Of a stretch of DNA of 40,188 bases, positions 16,656 to 26,039 are shown piece after piece (positions within the stretch are counted from its first letter, which is position 1; each line of letters begins with the position of its first letter). The position numbers were made by a program, and so were the translations under genes. Under the pieces are notes generated by a model that worked only from the letters and a program-made list of their open reading frames with translations, had not been told where the DNA came from and did no database searches. Source of the DNA: Clostridia bacterium (GTDB taxonomy: Bacteria; Bacillota; Clostridia; DSM-8532; SZUA-474); the NCBI GenBank assembly GCA_003251775.1, contig QKEK01000225.1, positions 1-40,188 on the forward strand, read 5' to 3'.

Positions 16656-18179
16656 ATGAAAAACATTGTACTTATAAGCTTTCATAATCAGAAAGCACTA
16701 GGCATAAGATATCTGGAAAAAGCATTAGTCTCAGAAGGAATAGCTACAAACCTGATTTTTTTTAAAGGCTTTAATAGTATAAAGCCTGGAACATGTTCAA
16801 AACATGAGCTACAGCTGTTAAAGGAGCTTATATCCGAGCTTAAGCCTGATTTAATTGGTCTGAGTGTCATGACTTCACTGTATCTTGAAACAGTATACGA
16901 AGTAAACAAAATGCTTAGAGATAGCTTTAATACACCTGTTCTCTGGGGTGGAGTATATACTACTCTTTTCCCTGAAAGAAGTCTGGAACATGCTGATTTT
17001 GTAATAAGAGGAGAAGGAGAGCAAACCATAGTCGAACTTACAAAAGCAGTATTTAATAGTACTCCATATACAGATATACTTAATCTAGGCTATAGGGTTT
17101 CAAACAACTCGTCATCAAATGACTGTAAAAGTGAAGGTATTATAATAAATGATGTACGTCCCCTATGCGAAAACATAGACTTATTTGGTTATCCTGAGTT
17201 GGGTGGGGTAAATAAGTATTTTATAAATAATGATACTCTTACTAAGGGAGATCCTATTCTTAATTCCTTAAGCTTTGAACTGACCGCATCAAGAGGATGT
17301 CCATATGTATGTTCATATTGCTGCTCAGTAAACATAAAAAGAGTATATAAAAACAAGGGTAAATACGTACGTTTCAGAAGCGTTGATAATGTAATTGAGG
17401 AACTAAAAATAGCAAAAGCAAGGATGAAAAATCTCAAGGTTATCCACTTCTGGGATGAGATCTTTTCTGATGAGGATAATTGGGTTGATGATTTTGTTTT
17501 GAGATATAAAAAAGAGATTAATTTACCGTTTGAAATATGGGGTCATCCATTAAGAACAAACAAGCCTCTTATCGAGAAGCTTGTAAAGGCTGGACTTTAC
17601 AAGGTTGTAATGGGTATCCAAAGCGGATCTCCAAGAGTCAGAAAGCAAGTATTTCATCGTGTCGAAAAGCAGGAAGAGATTATTAATGCGAGTAAAACAC
17701 TTGCTGATTGCAAGGTCCCTCAGGTTAATTATGATTTTATGCTACAGCATCCATTTGAAACCGTGGAGGACATTAAAGAAACCTATGAGCTTTGTATGAG
17801 TCTCAAGCCACCCTTTGAGCTTCAATTACACGGGCTAAATTTTCTCCCTGGTACAGATATCGTAGATATGGCTATAAAAATGAACATTCTTAATACTGAA
17901 GAGCTAGAGAAAATTATGTATAGTCCCATTCAAGAGCAATATAATATGTACTGGGGATATACCAACAATAGCGTGATGTCTAATTTCTGGTACGCTTTAA
18001 TTTTTATGACCCAGTTTTCTATATCCAGACCGTTTGCAAGATTCTTTGCAGCAAGATATCACTCTAAGAATATAGTAAAGCTTGCACTTAAGTCACAAGC
18101 AGTTTTCAAGCCTCTAAAGAAAATCAGATATTATTATAAGAAGGGTATTTTGGTATTAAGAGCTATGCGACTGTCATAA
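16656..18179 (+). CDS. B12-binding-domain radical SAM protein
   Basis: This 507-aa protein has an N-terminal cobalamin-binding-like Rossmann domain (about 1-140), with LIGLSVMTSLYLETVYEVN and WGGVYTTLFPE; the classical DxHxxG cobalamin ligand motif is absent, so cofactor binding is uncertain. The radical SAM core (about 200-420) carries CX3CX2C in SRGCPYVCSYCCS (Cys 215, 219, 222) for the 4Fe-4S cluster. The C-terminal 80 residues are basic. Related proteins include methyltransferases and lipid- or Mg-porphyrin-cyclase-like enzymes; no substrate can be assigned. The ATG at 16656 is preceded by AGGAAGG at a long spacing of 13 nt; a TTG at 16644 is the alternative. It is a lone gene with its own promoter. 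Confidence 0.85.
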   Translation: MKNIVLISFHNQKALGIRYLEKALVSEGIATNLIFFKGFNSIKPGTCSKHELQLLKELISELKPDLIGLSVMTSLYLETVYEVNKMLRDSFNTPVLWGGVYTTLFPERSLEHADFVIRGEGEQTIVELTKAVFNSTPYTDILNLGYRVSNNSSSNDCKSEGIIINDVRPLCENIDLFGYPELGGVNKYFINNDTLTKGDPILNSLSFELTASRGCPYVCSYCCSVNIKRVYKNKGKYVRFRSVDNVIEELKIAKARMKNLKVIHFWDEIFSDEDNWVDDFVLRYKKEINLPFEIWGHPLRTNKPLIEKLVKAGLYKVVMGIQSGSPRVRKQVFHRVEKQEEIINASKTLADCKVPQVNYDFMLQHPFETVEDIKETYELCMSLKPPFELQLHGLNFLPGTDIVDMAIKMNILNTEELEKIMYSPIQEQYNMYWGYTNNSVMSNFWYALIFMTQFSISRPFARFFAARYHSKNIVKLALKSQAVFKPLKKIRYYYKKGILVLRAMRLS

Positions 18180-18248
18180 ACTTGTAAGAAAATATAAAAG
18201 TTCTTTCAGTATCTTTATAGCATTTCCATGTTATTTGGGAATTGAAAC

Positions 18249-18288
18249 ACGTGAATGAGGCAATTAATTAATCAACTGTCTCATTCAC
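18249..18288. terminator. Hairpin between convergent genes
   Basis: CGTGAATGAG pairs with CTCATTCACG (10 bp) around a 20-nt AT-rich loop between the radical SAM gene (+) and the DUF4097 gene (-). Neither side has a strong T-tract. Confidence 0.5.
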
Positions 18289-18310
18289 GCCTATAAAAAA
18301 CCGATGTTTT

Positions 18311-19312
18311 TTAGTGATGTATACTTAGTGCACCTGAAACAGTATTAACCTCAATTTTTTGTTCCTTTTCCCCATAGAAGCCTTCAATACTACCATTCAT
18401 TTTACTACTATTCTTCTTTGTATATTCGAAATTACTTGAAAAACTACCTGATAGAGTGTTGTAATCAAATTCAAAGTCTGAGTCCTCTGGTATGTTTATT
18501 CTGACACCACCAGATGTCGTTTTTATATCCATATCCTCATTTAGTTCGTTTGCATTTATCTCTATGCCCCCAGATACTGATAAAAATGACACCCCTCCAA
18601 CAAAATCATTAATATTACTACCACCTGAGGTTGTCTTTATGGAAATTTTTTCAGTTTCAACAGTATCGCAAATTACACTGCCAGAAATAGTCCTAATGTC
18701 TATATCATCTGCTTCAACTGAAGCTATATCTACTCTTCCAGAAGTAGAATTAATTTCAAAATTTTCTGTTTTTACTTTTTCAAATAAAATGCTCCCTGAT
18801 ATTGTAGCTGCCTCAATTTTTGAATTATCTAAGCCTTCTGCTTTAATTTGTCCTGATGTAGAATTAATACGCAAGACTTCAGAATAACTCTCAGGTATGC
18901 TTACCTCTAACCTTCCATTGTCAGTAAAGCTACCTATGCTAAAGTTAAGCTTAGGGTACTCAAGGTTAATCTTTATTCTATCTCCATGCTTATCTAGCTT
19001 TAGCTCAGGAGTAGTTTTCTTGCTATAACGTCCTGACAGTTTTGCTTTTACTTCATCGCCCTTTACCAAAGTAATTATTATATCCTCCGATACTGATTTT
19101 ATTTCTATCTCATCAACAGAGCCTAGCTCACTACTTTTCTCCTGTAAAACATCATCCTTACCTGTGTCATTATTAATCTCTATCCCAGGTAAATCAATAT
19201 TTATTTTTGGCATAAACCATAATAGCCTCGATCCATAGCTTGAAATCAGCATAGTAATAGCTATAATTATTAGTATAACTCCTAACATTCTATATGTTTT
19301 TCGATTACTCAT
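18311..19312 (-). CDS. DUF4097-family membrane-anchored beta-helix protein
   Basis: This 333-aa protein has a short basic N-terminus, one membrane segment (about 11-30) and a long extracytoplasmic region. That region is built of repeated strands with recurring TSG and SGSI/SGGV motifs (for example INSTSGQI, ATISGSILF, IKTTSGG), the pattern of the DUF4097 family, which folds as a right-handed beta-helix. The family is often called a putative adhesin; its role is not established. The ATG at 19312 follows GAGGGG at good spacing, and the frame upstream of it lacks support. The PadR/DUF1700 partners frequently found beside DUF4097 genes are not here. Confidence 0.85.
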   Translation of the reverse strand: MSNRKTYRMLGVILIIIAITMLISSYGSRLLWFMPKINIDLPGIEINNDTGKDDVLQEKSSELGSVDEIEIKSVSEDIIITLVKGDEVKAKLSGRYSKKTTPELKLDKHGDRIKINLEYPKLNFSIGSFTDNGRLEVSIPESYSEVLRINSTSGQIKAEGLDNSKIEAATISGSILFEKVKTENFEINSTSGRVDIASVEADDIDIRTISGSVICDTVETEKISIKTTSGGSNINDFVGGVSFLSVSGGIEINANELNEDMDIKTTSGGVRINIPEDSDFEFDYNTLSGSFSSNFEYTKKNSSKMNGSIEGFYGEKEQKIEVNTVSGALSIHH

Positions 19313-19489
19313 AATACCCCTCTTTTTCACATAAATTTTTAATTTATTTTTGCATACTCTTAAATTTTGCTCTACTTTAAGTATAAATGTATACAATTAA
19401 TATCCCCTTAGATAGATATTAAAATATAATTAGAAATTTGCTAGTAGATAATATCACGTTATAGCATTTATGTTATTTCACAAATTTAA

Positions 19490-19518
19490 GTCCCCAAACA
19501 AGCAGTCTGTTTGGAGAC
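19490..19518 (-). terminator. Probable terminator of the PhoH-like gene
   Basis: CCAAACA and TGTTTGG form a 7-bp stem extended by GTC/GAC across one mismatch, 44 nt past the stop codon. The T-tract on the minus strand is weak. Confidence 0.5.
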
Positions 19519-19561
19519 TATTATATATCCAAGCTTATTGTATCATGTATTTTACTAATAA

Positions 19562-20929
19562 CTACATATGCTTTTCTGCAATTTTTGCTAGCGGACTTCT
19601 TTCAACCTGAGATAGCCTTACATGACCAGTCAGCTTGAATGGCTTCATTTTCTCTACAGTATATACCAAGCCATTTGATTTTGCATCCACAAGCACATTA
19701 TCTATCTGATTGTCAGTAGGGTCACCTATAAATATGAATTTTGCTCCAAATCCCGCACGTGTAAGCATTAATTTTGCTAAATGTGGCGTAAGCTCCTGAG
19801 CTTCATCCACTATTACTAGAGAATTAGATAGGGTTCTTCCTCTCATATAGGTAAATGTCTTAGTCTCTATGATGCCTTCTTGTTTGTATGACTCAATAAA
19901 ATCCTCAACAGAAAACTCTGGTTTAATTTTAGGATTACCCTTTACCTTTTCCTTTTCTTCCTTATGATTTTTAGAATTTATGAGATTTTCAATAGCATCA
20001 TAAAAGCTACCCATCCAAGGTCTTAGCTTATCATCCTCACTACCAGGCAAGAACCCAATATCATTACCTGCGGCAACGGTTGGTCTGACAAAAACAATTT
20101 TCCTATAGATTCCCTGATCAATAACCTTTTTTAACGCTACAGCTGTTGATAATATAGTTTTTCCTGAGCCAGCACCACCAGTAATAGTAGCAAAGTGAAT
20201 ATCTGGATCCATAAGTAATTCAAACGCCATCTTTTGTTCCATATTAATAGGTGTAAGTCCCCAAGCGTTCTCTTTAGTATACTTCAATGGCATTACCTTC
20301 TCTCCATCAAATCTAGCTAATAATTCATGTGAAGTATCGTCACTGCTTATTATATGTAAAAACTCATTTGGATATATTTCTGGCTCAACCGCTTCCTTAA
20401 ATACAAGTCCTTCCTTGTATATCTCACTTATATCCTCGCTGGATAGGTACATAGTTCTGTAGCCTTTATACTGGTCATCCTCTTCTATATTGTCATTAAT
20501 GTAATCTTGTACTTCAATACCAAAGGCATCCGCCTTGATTGCCATGTAGACATCCTTTGTCACGAGAATAGTTGGTATATCTGGTGTTTCCTTTTGTAAG
20601 TTTATAGTAATGGCAAGTATTTTAGTATCATTTTTGTGTAAATCTATTCCTTGAGGCACAACCTTCATATCCATGTGGTTAAGCTCAACCCTCAAGGTAC
20701 CACCATTAGGTAAATTTATCCCTGCACTAAGGCTCCCTAGCTCCCTGAGCTTATTAAGCTCTCTTGCTGCCATTCTTGCGTGATAACCAACCATACCTTC
20801 TCTTTTCTTAATATTATCCAGCTCTTCAATTGCAATCACAGGTATAATAATGTTATTATCTTCAAAACTGTAAAAGCATCCAGGGTCATGAATAATTACG
20901 TTTGTGTCCAATACATAGTTCTTAATCAT
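19562..20929 (-). CDS. PIN-domain/PhoH-like ATPase
   Basis: This 455-aa fusion has an N-terminal PIN ribonuclease-like domain (about 1-150) beginning YVLDTNVIIHDP with the acidic metal ligands, followed by a PhoH-type P-loop ATPase (about 215-455). The ATPase shows Walker A GGAGSGKT (near 250), Walker B LVIVDEAQEL and the arginine-rich ending GHVRLSQVERSPLA. This is the PhoH2-type architecture of B. subtilis YlaK, linked to RNA handling. AGGAGG lies 7 nt before the ATG. A perfect 14-bp palindrome overlaps a possible -10 just upstream. It follows yhaM on the same strand after 133 nt, which places two RNA-metabolism genes together. Confidence 0.93.
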   Translation of the reverse strand: MIKNYVLDTNVIIHDPGCFYSFEDNNIIIPVIAIEELDNIKKREGMVGYHARMAARELNKLRELGSLSAGINLPNGGTLRVELNHMDMKVVPQGIDLHKNDTKILAITINLQKETPDIPTILVTKDVYMAIKADAFGIEVQDYINDNIEEDDQYKGYRTMYLSSEDISEIYKEGLVFKEAVEPEIYPNEFLHIISSDDTSHELLARFDGEKVMPLKYTKENAWGLTPINMEQKMAFELLMDPDIHFATITGGAGSGKTILSTAVALKKVIDQGIYRKIVFVRPTVAAGNDIGFLPGSEDDKLRPWMGSFYDAIENLINSKNHKEEKEKVKGNPKIKPEFSVEDFIESYKQEGIIETKTFTYMRGRTLSNSLVIVDEAQELTPHLAKLMLTRAGFGAKFIFIGDPTDNQIDNVLVDAKSNGLVYTVEKMKPFKLTGHVRLSQVERSPLAKIAEKHM

Positions 20930-20957
20930 AAAATCGCCTCCTAGAAATGTAATAAGG

Positions 20958-20971
20958 ATATGCTAGCATAT
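20958..20971. promoter_or_regulatory. 14-bp perfect palindrome before the PhoH-like gene
   Basis: ATATGCTAGCATAT is fully self-complementary. On the minus strand a weak promoter (TTGTAA, 16 nt, TATGCT) would place its -10 inside it, so a repressor bound here would block transcription. This role is inferred. Confidence 0.35.
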
Positions 20972-21062
20972 TTAATTTATTAATAATTACAAAATCAAAC
21001 AATTTATATTAATATATTCCCATATTTGATTACTCTGAAACAAGCCACAATTTCAAAACAGT

Positions 21063-22016
21063 CTAAATACCATGCTTCAAAACCCTTCGTTTATCAAGAG
21101 ACCAAATTGGCTCAGAAAATTCACCAGTATTTAGATTACTAACTGCATTATTATAGTCATAAACCCTAGCATCAATTAAATCTATATAGTGTAGTAGCTC
21201 AGCCTCAAGAAACATTGGCTTTTTAGGACTACCATACTCAGCCTCATAGTGATGACTTATTATCATGTGTTCAATGAGCAATAGCACCTCTTCAGATATC
21301 CCTAGCTCTCTCCCAAGCTTATCTATGTTACGAACCCCCATTACCAAATGCCCTAAAAGCTGTCCTTCTTTTGTATATTCTGCAAAGCCCAGATTATTTG
21401 CTTCAAGCTCATTAAGCTTTTCAAGATCGTGTAGTATAACTCCTGCAAATAACAAATCCTTATTTACATTCTCATAAACCAACATAAGCTTTTCAGCTAA
21501 CTGTAGCATTCTTAGTATATGGTATAACAGCCCTGAGCGAATTGCATGATGTAATGATTTAGCGGCAGGGTAATACATTAGCTTTTCTTTATTTCTTTGA
21601 AGCATCTCAGTAGTTAATACCTTAATTTCACTGTTTTCTATACTCTCAGCATATTTAAATATGCTATCATACATAACCTCGGGCTTAATTGGAGAGGAAG
21701 GAACAAATTTATAAATTTCATCCTGATCACTTGCTTCTGCTAATTTTATTTTGTTAATATTGAGCTGTATGTTTCCCTTCCATTCGTCAGCCTGAAAATT
21801 TACATAATAAAGTAAATCCACTTGAAGTGCCTCAAACTTAGTTTTATCAGCATCCCATATCTTACCTTGAACTGAGCCTGTTTGATCTAAAAAGACCAAA
21901 TCAATAAACTCTTTATTATTACTAGCTTTTTTTAGCTCCTTACTCCTTAATATATATATACCGTTGTATACCCCACCAGGCGTTAAATCCTTAATTGTAA
22001 TACCCTCAAACTTCAC
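21063..22016 (-). CDS. yhaM: 3'-5' exoribonuclease YhaM family protein
   Basis: This 317-aa protein has an N-terminal OB-fold nucleic-acid-binding domain (about 1-100, with VFLDQTGSVQGKIWD) and an HD-type phosphohydrolase domain (about 145-300) with LHHAIRSGLLYH, the metal-binding GVILHDLEK and a later HMIISHHYEAEYGSPKKP. The layout and motifs match YhaM, a manganese-dependent 3'-5' exoribonuclease of Gram-positive bacteria. I chose the GTG at 22016, about 6 nt after GGGTGA; a GTG at 22025 overlaps that site. The gene lies between DUF502 and the PhoH-like gene on the same strand. Confidence 0.9.
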   Translation of the reverse strand: MKFEGITIKDLTPGGVYNGIYILRSKELKKASNNKEFIDLVFLDQTGSVQGKIWDADKTKFEALQVDLLYYVNFQADEWKGNIQLNINKIKLAEASDQDEIYKFVPSSPIKPEVMYDSIFKYAESIENSEIKVLTTEMLQRNKEKLMYYPAAKSLHHAIRSGLLYHILRMLQLAEKLMLVYENVNKDLLFAGVILHDLEKLNELEANNLGFAEYTKEGQLLGHLVMGVRNIDKLGRELGISEEVLLLIEHMIISHHYEAEYGSPKKPMFLEAELLHYIDLIDARVYDYNNAVSNLNTGEFSEPIWSLDKRRVLKHGI

Positions 22017-22140
22017 TGAAATCACCCTTTATTTATATTTGTACGTTTATGTATGTGAATATTAAATTATTTGCATATTTGCATCATTTATAACACTTAG
22101 TTGAACAGTATTAATTAATTGTTTTGACTTACATGAATTA

Positions 22141-22737
22141 CTATTCATTACTAACAGTCCCAATTGATACAATAAGCTTTAAAGCATCATCCATTGACAT
22201 ATTAAGAACCTCATAATCATTCGCCTCTACAAGAATCATAAATCCACTTGTAGGGTTTGGAGTTGTTGGTACAAAAACTGAATGCATCCTTTTTCCATTA
22301 GCTATTAAATTTTCATTTGTAACAAATCCTATGCTTTTTTTGCCTTCCATCGGAAAGTCTACCATAACAACCTTTTTAAAGCTTTGCGAGGATTTATTTG
22401 CTATATTCTTAAGTATTTCCTTTATGGGAGAGTATATTGTTTTTATTATCGGTGTTTTCAAAAACAGCTTTTCAACATAATTAGCGATTGACTTCCCTAT
22501 TACATTTGTTGTAATTGCACCAACGCATAGTATTAATAGTATAGTACATAGTATACCTACTCCTGGCACAGGATTCTTGAATATAATACTTATTGGCTTT
22601 TTTAATATCGAATCAAAGAAATTAAAAACCCACGATACTACTAGAATAGTAGTAGCAATAGGAAATGTAACTACCAGACCTGACAAAAACATATTCTTAA
22701 GCCTGTTTAGTTTTTTTGCTAAAAACTCTAACGACAT
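22141..22737 (-). CDS. DUF502-family membrane protein
   Basis: This 198-aa integral membrane protein belongs to DUF502. Two membrane segments (about 15-38 and 58-80) contain the family pattern SGLVVTFPIATTILVVSW. The conserved TPIIKTIYSPIKEI and a soluble domain ending in a hydrophobic beta region follow. No biochemical function is established for the family. It starts one base past the aroE stop codon, with AAGGAG inside the end of aroE, so it should be translationally coupled to aroE. A functional link to shikimate metabolism is not implied by the family. Confidence 0.87.
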   Translation of the reverse strand: MSLEFLAKKLNRLKNMFLSGLVVTFPIATTILVVSWVFNFFDSILKKPISIIFKNPVPGVGILCTILLILCVGAITTNVIGKSIANYVEKLFLKTPIIKTIYSPIKEILKNIANKSSQSFKKVVMVDFPMEGKKSIGFVTNENLIANGKRMHSVFVPTTPNPTSGFMILVEANDYEVLNMSMDDALKLIVSIGTVSNE

Positions 22738-22738
22738 A

Positions 22739-23566
22739 CTATTTACACTCCTTCATAAATAATTCTAAATCACGATATACATTATCTATAACGTCTTGAC
22801 TATATTTGACCTCATTCCAGATTTCTTGTGACCTTACAGCCTGCACAACCAACATATATAAGCCATTGAAGGCTGTTGCACCAAAAGCTTCTGCCAACTT
22901 AATTAAGCGTGTTTCCATTGGATTGTAAATCAAATCAAAAACATATTTAAAGCCATTTATTTGCATCTCACTAAGTGGGCAAGCATCAAGCTCAGGATAC
23001 ATACCAACCGGTGTGCAATTAATCAAAATATCCTTTTTATTTATATCTTGAAAATCTATGTATCGGATAATCTTTATTTTATCGTAAGACAAAAATTTAG
23101 TCCCTGCCTCTTGAACGTCTCTTGTTACAATAAAAATTTCACTAATACCACTATCTAACAACGCAGCAACAACAGCTCTCGCAGCCCCTCCAGCTCCAAG
23201 GATTACTGCAGTTTTTCCATTTATATCAACCTCAAATTTTTCAAAGGAGCCTACTACTCCAAAATAATCAGTATTATATCCTTTAACAACATCACCAAAT
23301 TTTACAGTATTTAAAGCACCTATTTTTTTTACCTCATCTGAAACAAAATCAAGATATTCAATAATATCTATTTTGTAAGGAATTGTTACATTAATGCCTG
23401 AGTATTTATTAAGCTTTAATTCCTTGAGCTTACCCTCTAAATCACCACTCTCAAGCTCAAATAATTCATAACTCCCTTTTGCTTTGGTATATTTAAAAAT
23501 TAATTCGTGTATTTTAGGGGATACACTATGCCCTAATTTCCTGCCAAACAAGCCATATTTATTCAT
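22739..23566 (-). CDS. aroE: Shikimate 5-dehydrogenase
   Basis: This 275-aa enzyme would reduce 3-dehydroshikimate to shikimate with NADPH. The substrate-binding N-terminal domain has KLGHSVSPKIH and GINVTIPYK (catalytic Lys). The Rossmann domain has GAGGAARAV, the loop INCTPVGM and, near the C-terminus, FNGLYMLVVQAV. An ATG at 23578 is also in frame, but AGGA directly abuts it with no spacing. A 15-codon Phe-rich upstream ORF ends two bases before 23566, favouring the start given here. The gene is separated from pheA by about 200 nt with its own leader structure and is coupled to a DUF502 gene downstream. Confidence 0.93.
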   Translation of the reverse strand: MNKYGLFGRKLGHSVSPKIHELIFKYTKAKGSYELFELESGDLEGKLKELKLNKYSGINVTIPYKIDIIEYLDFVSDEVKKIGALNTVKFGDVVKGYNTDYFGVVGSFEKFEVDINGKTAVILGAGGAARAVVAALLDSGISEIFIVTRDVQEAGTKFLSYDKIKIIRYIDFQDINKKDILINCTPVGMYPELDACPLSEMQINGFKYVFDLIYNPMETRLIKLAEAFGATAFNGLYMLVVQAVRSQEIWNEVKYSQDVIDNVYRDLELFMKECK

Positions 23567-23568
23567 TT

Positions 23569-23616
23569 TTATATCCATTCCTTTTTCAGCACAAATCTAA
23601 ATTGAAAGAAAATCAT
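23569..23616 (-). CDS. Phe-rich mini-ORF overlapping the aroE leader
   Basis: The 15-codon frame MIFFQFRFVLKKEWI is preceded by AGAAGG at 9 nt. It ends with TAA two bases before the aroE ATG at 23566. Four Phe codons and one Trp codon hint at a regulatory leader or coupling peptide. It also lies across the 3' arm of a 12-bp inverted repeat (23602-23613 with 23655-23666). Chance occurrence cannot be excluded at this length. Confidence 0.4.
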   Translation of the reverse strand: MIFFQFRFVLKKEWI

Positions 23617-23666
23617 TTATTTATACCTTCTCTATTAAAACACATTAATTTGTCATTTTCTTTCAA
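23602..23666 (-). promoter_or_regulatory. 12-bp inverted repeat in the aroE leader
   Basis: TTGAAAGAAAAT (23602-23613) and ATTTTCTTTCAA (23655-23666) are perfect inverted repeats. On the minus strand the stem would place the ribosome binding site and ATG of the Phe-rich mini-ORF in its 41-nt loop. Confidence 0.5.
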
Positions 23667-23773
23667 CCATTACCTTCCTGCTCTACTATTAAGCTTTATA
23701 CACTAATTATAAGCTACTTAATAAACAAAATCTACATAACTTGAAAAATTTACATTTTTCTAATCTTACATTC

Positions 23774-24907
23774 TTACATTCTTACAAACATCTGATAATT
23801 ACCTAAAAACTTAAAATATCCACATTTTTCCTCAAGCTTCCTCAATACAATCCTGATCGCATTATCATTCATATTTCCCTCAAAATCAAAATAGAAGAAA
23901 TATTCCCACGATTTATCCTGAATAGGACGTGACTCTATTTTAAGCAAATTAATATCAGCTAGCTCAAACTGTTCAAGCACTCTATATAATGCTCCCGGAA
24001 CATGAGGAAGTGTCAATACTATACTTATTTTATTACACTCATCAGTAATATTAGCTTCCTTGCTTATAATAATAAAGCGGGTATAATTATTGTTATTTGT
24101 GTTTATTTCAGATTTAATTATCTCAAGCCCATACAATTGAGCTGCTCTTTTGGATGAGATGGCCGCCTTGGTTTTATCCCTCTGCTCTGCCACATATTTT
24201 GCACTTAAAGCTGTGTTTGTAGATGGAGTTAGCTTGTAGCCCTTGTTTTTTAGAAATACCATACTTTGTTCAAGGCCTTGAGGGTGAGAGTATACCTCTT
24301 TAATATCATCTAGCCTTGCTCCTTTAATTCCCAACAAATTATGCTTTACCCTGATAATCCATTCACCATTAATATAAAGACCGTACTCCCTTAAAGAATC
24401 TACAACCGTATTAATCTCTCCAGTGGAGGAATTCTCTATAGGAACTATACCGTAATCAAACTTGTTTTGAGCTACACCAGAGAAAACATCCTCAAAATTC
24501 ACAACCTGTACTGTCTCGATTCCCTCTCCAAAATACTCAATTAAAGCCTGCTCGCTGTATGAACCTGGTACACCTGAATAAGCTACACGTACATTATCAA
24601 CTATTCTTCGTCTTTTTTCTTCAGCATCAATTATCTGCTTTTGCATACCTCTACTTATGGCAAGAAGCTCTTCAAAAAAGGCACTTAAAGTACTTTCATA
24701 CTCCTTTTTATCAAGATGCCCCTTAGCTTTTTCTATTAACGCCAGCTCTCTTTCTTTATCTAGTACCTTCATTCCGTTTTTAATCTTATACGCAGCTACA
24801 CCCTTAACTATTTCCATTCTTCTTTCAAATAGCTTTACTAGTTGTGTATCAATTGTATCAATTTCCTTCCTTAAATCATCTAAAGAAGTATCGTTCCACT
24901 CACTCAT
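23774..24907 (-). CDS. pheA: Bifunctional chorismate mutase/prephenate dehydratase
   Basis: This 377-aa protein would convert chorismate to prephenate and then to phenylpyruvate, the committed steps to phenylalanine. An AroQ-type mutase domain (about 1-90) starts with LDDLRKEIDTIDTQLVKLFERR. A prephenate dehydratase domain (about 105-285) has VAYSGVPGSYSEQAL and YGIVPIENSSTGE. The C-terminal ACT domain (about 295-377) has PGALYRVLEQF and the KIESRP motif used for Phe feedback binding. The ATG at 24907 follows GGGTGA by 5 nt. It is the last gene of the aroF operon, 54 nt after aroC, and appears intact. Confidence 0.95.
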   Translation of the reverse strand: MSEWNDTSLDDLRKEIDTIDTQLVKLFERRMEIVKGVAAYKIKNGMKVLDKERELALIEKAKGHLDKKEYESTLSAFFEELLAISRGMQKQIIDAEEKRRRIVDNVRVAYSGVPGSYSEQALIEYFGEGIETVQVVNFEDVFSGVAQNKFDYGIVPIENSSTGEINTVVDSLREYGLYINGEWIIRVKHNLLGIKGARLDDIKEVYSHPQGLEQSMVFLKNKGYKLTPSTNTALSAKYVAEQRDKTKAAISSKRAAQLYGLEIIKSEINTNNNNYTRFIIISKEANITDECNKISIVLTLPHVPGALYRVLEQFELADINLLKIESRPIQDKSWEYFFYFDFEGNMNDNAIRIVLRKLEEKCGYFKFLGNYQMFVRM

Positions 24908-24961
24908 TTCCTTCACCCTATCAAATTAATATACACTATTTATACCATACATTTAGTGCTA

Positions 24962-26039
24962 CTACAAACTCTGTTTTTCTAATAGCATATCTACAACGAC
25001 CAATGCTGTAGCAGCTTCAATAACTGGTATGGCTCTCTGTACAATACAGGGATCATGCCTTCCCTTAATTTCTAGCTTGGTATTACGTTTATTATCCACA
25101 TTTATTGTATCTTGTTCTTTAGAAATAGATGGCGTTGGCTTGATGGCTACACTGAATATTATTGGCATACCATTAGATATACCACCATTTATACCACCAT
25201 TATTATTTGTTTTAGAAACAACTACTCCATTTTCATACTGAAGTATATCATTAGCTTTGCTTCCTCTCATTTTTGTAAAATCAAATCCAATTCCAAATTC
25301 AATACCCTTAACAGCAGGTATAGAAAACATCATAGCAGCTAGCTTACTCTCTATTGACTCAAAAAAAGGATTCCCTATTCCTGTAGGAATATTTAAAACC
25401 GCAGTTTCAATTACTCCTCCGACAGAATCCTTGTCTTCCTTTGCTGCCAATATCTCCGCCTTCATTTTCTCCCCAACAAAAGCGTCTAAAACAGGAAAAT
25501 CAGAGCTTCTAAGGCTTTCTAATAGTTCCTTTGATATTGCTTCACTACTGTATACTGCATCCTCTATATTATAGATTGATTTTATATGACTTGCAGTGTA
25601 TATTCCTTTTGCTTCTAAAACTTGGGTTGCAATCGCACCAGCAAAAACTAAGGGTGCAGTCAATCTACCAGAGAAATGCCCTCCACCCCTATAATCATTA
25701 AATCCACTATACCTTATTTTACCTGAATAGTCGGCATGTCCTGGCCTCATAATTGTTTGTAGATAAGAGTAGTCATTAGATCTCTTATCTGAGTTTTTAA
25801 TAATAGCTGTCAGTGGAGTTCCAGTTGTATGCTCATTAAAATAACCACTTATTATTTCTGCCTGATCACTCTCATTTCTCTGGGTAGAAAATGCGTTCCT
25901 CCCTGGTCTTCTTCTTTCCATCTCTTTCTGTATTCTATCCATATCTAGCTTTATACCTGATGGCAATCCATCTATTACAACACCTATTGCTACTCCATGA
26001 GATTCTTAATTTAATGTTTTTACCCCATGTACTACCCAA
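24962..26039 (-). pseudogene. aroC: Chorismate synthase, frameshifted near the N-terminus
   Basis: The gene should start at the TTG at 26039, which overlaps the aroA stop and follows AGGGGGTG. It reads [14 protein letters not shown], a normal chorismate synthase beginning. The frame then breaks at about 26000-26006 and ESHGVAIGVVIDGLPSGIK continues in another frame to a normal C-terminus. The signature FGESHG has lost FG and its reading frame. The junction AGAATCTCATGG fits deletion of 11 nt between two AGAATCT repeats. The rest is well preserved (RPGRNAFSTQRNESD, RPGHADYSGKIRYSG, DYRGGGHFSGRLTAP, KGRHDPC). The enzyme makes chorismate from EPSP using reduced FMN; this copy would be inactive unless the break is a sequence error. 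Confidence 0.85.

Noticed and set aside
25029-25574. Plus-strand frames opposite aroC
   Set aside because: They are shadows of a conserved coding region and lack ribosome binding sites.
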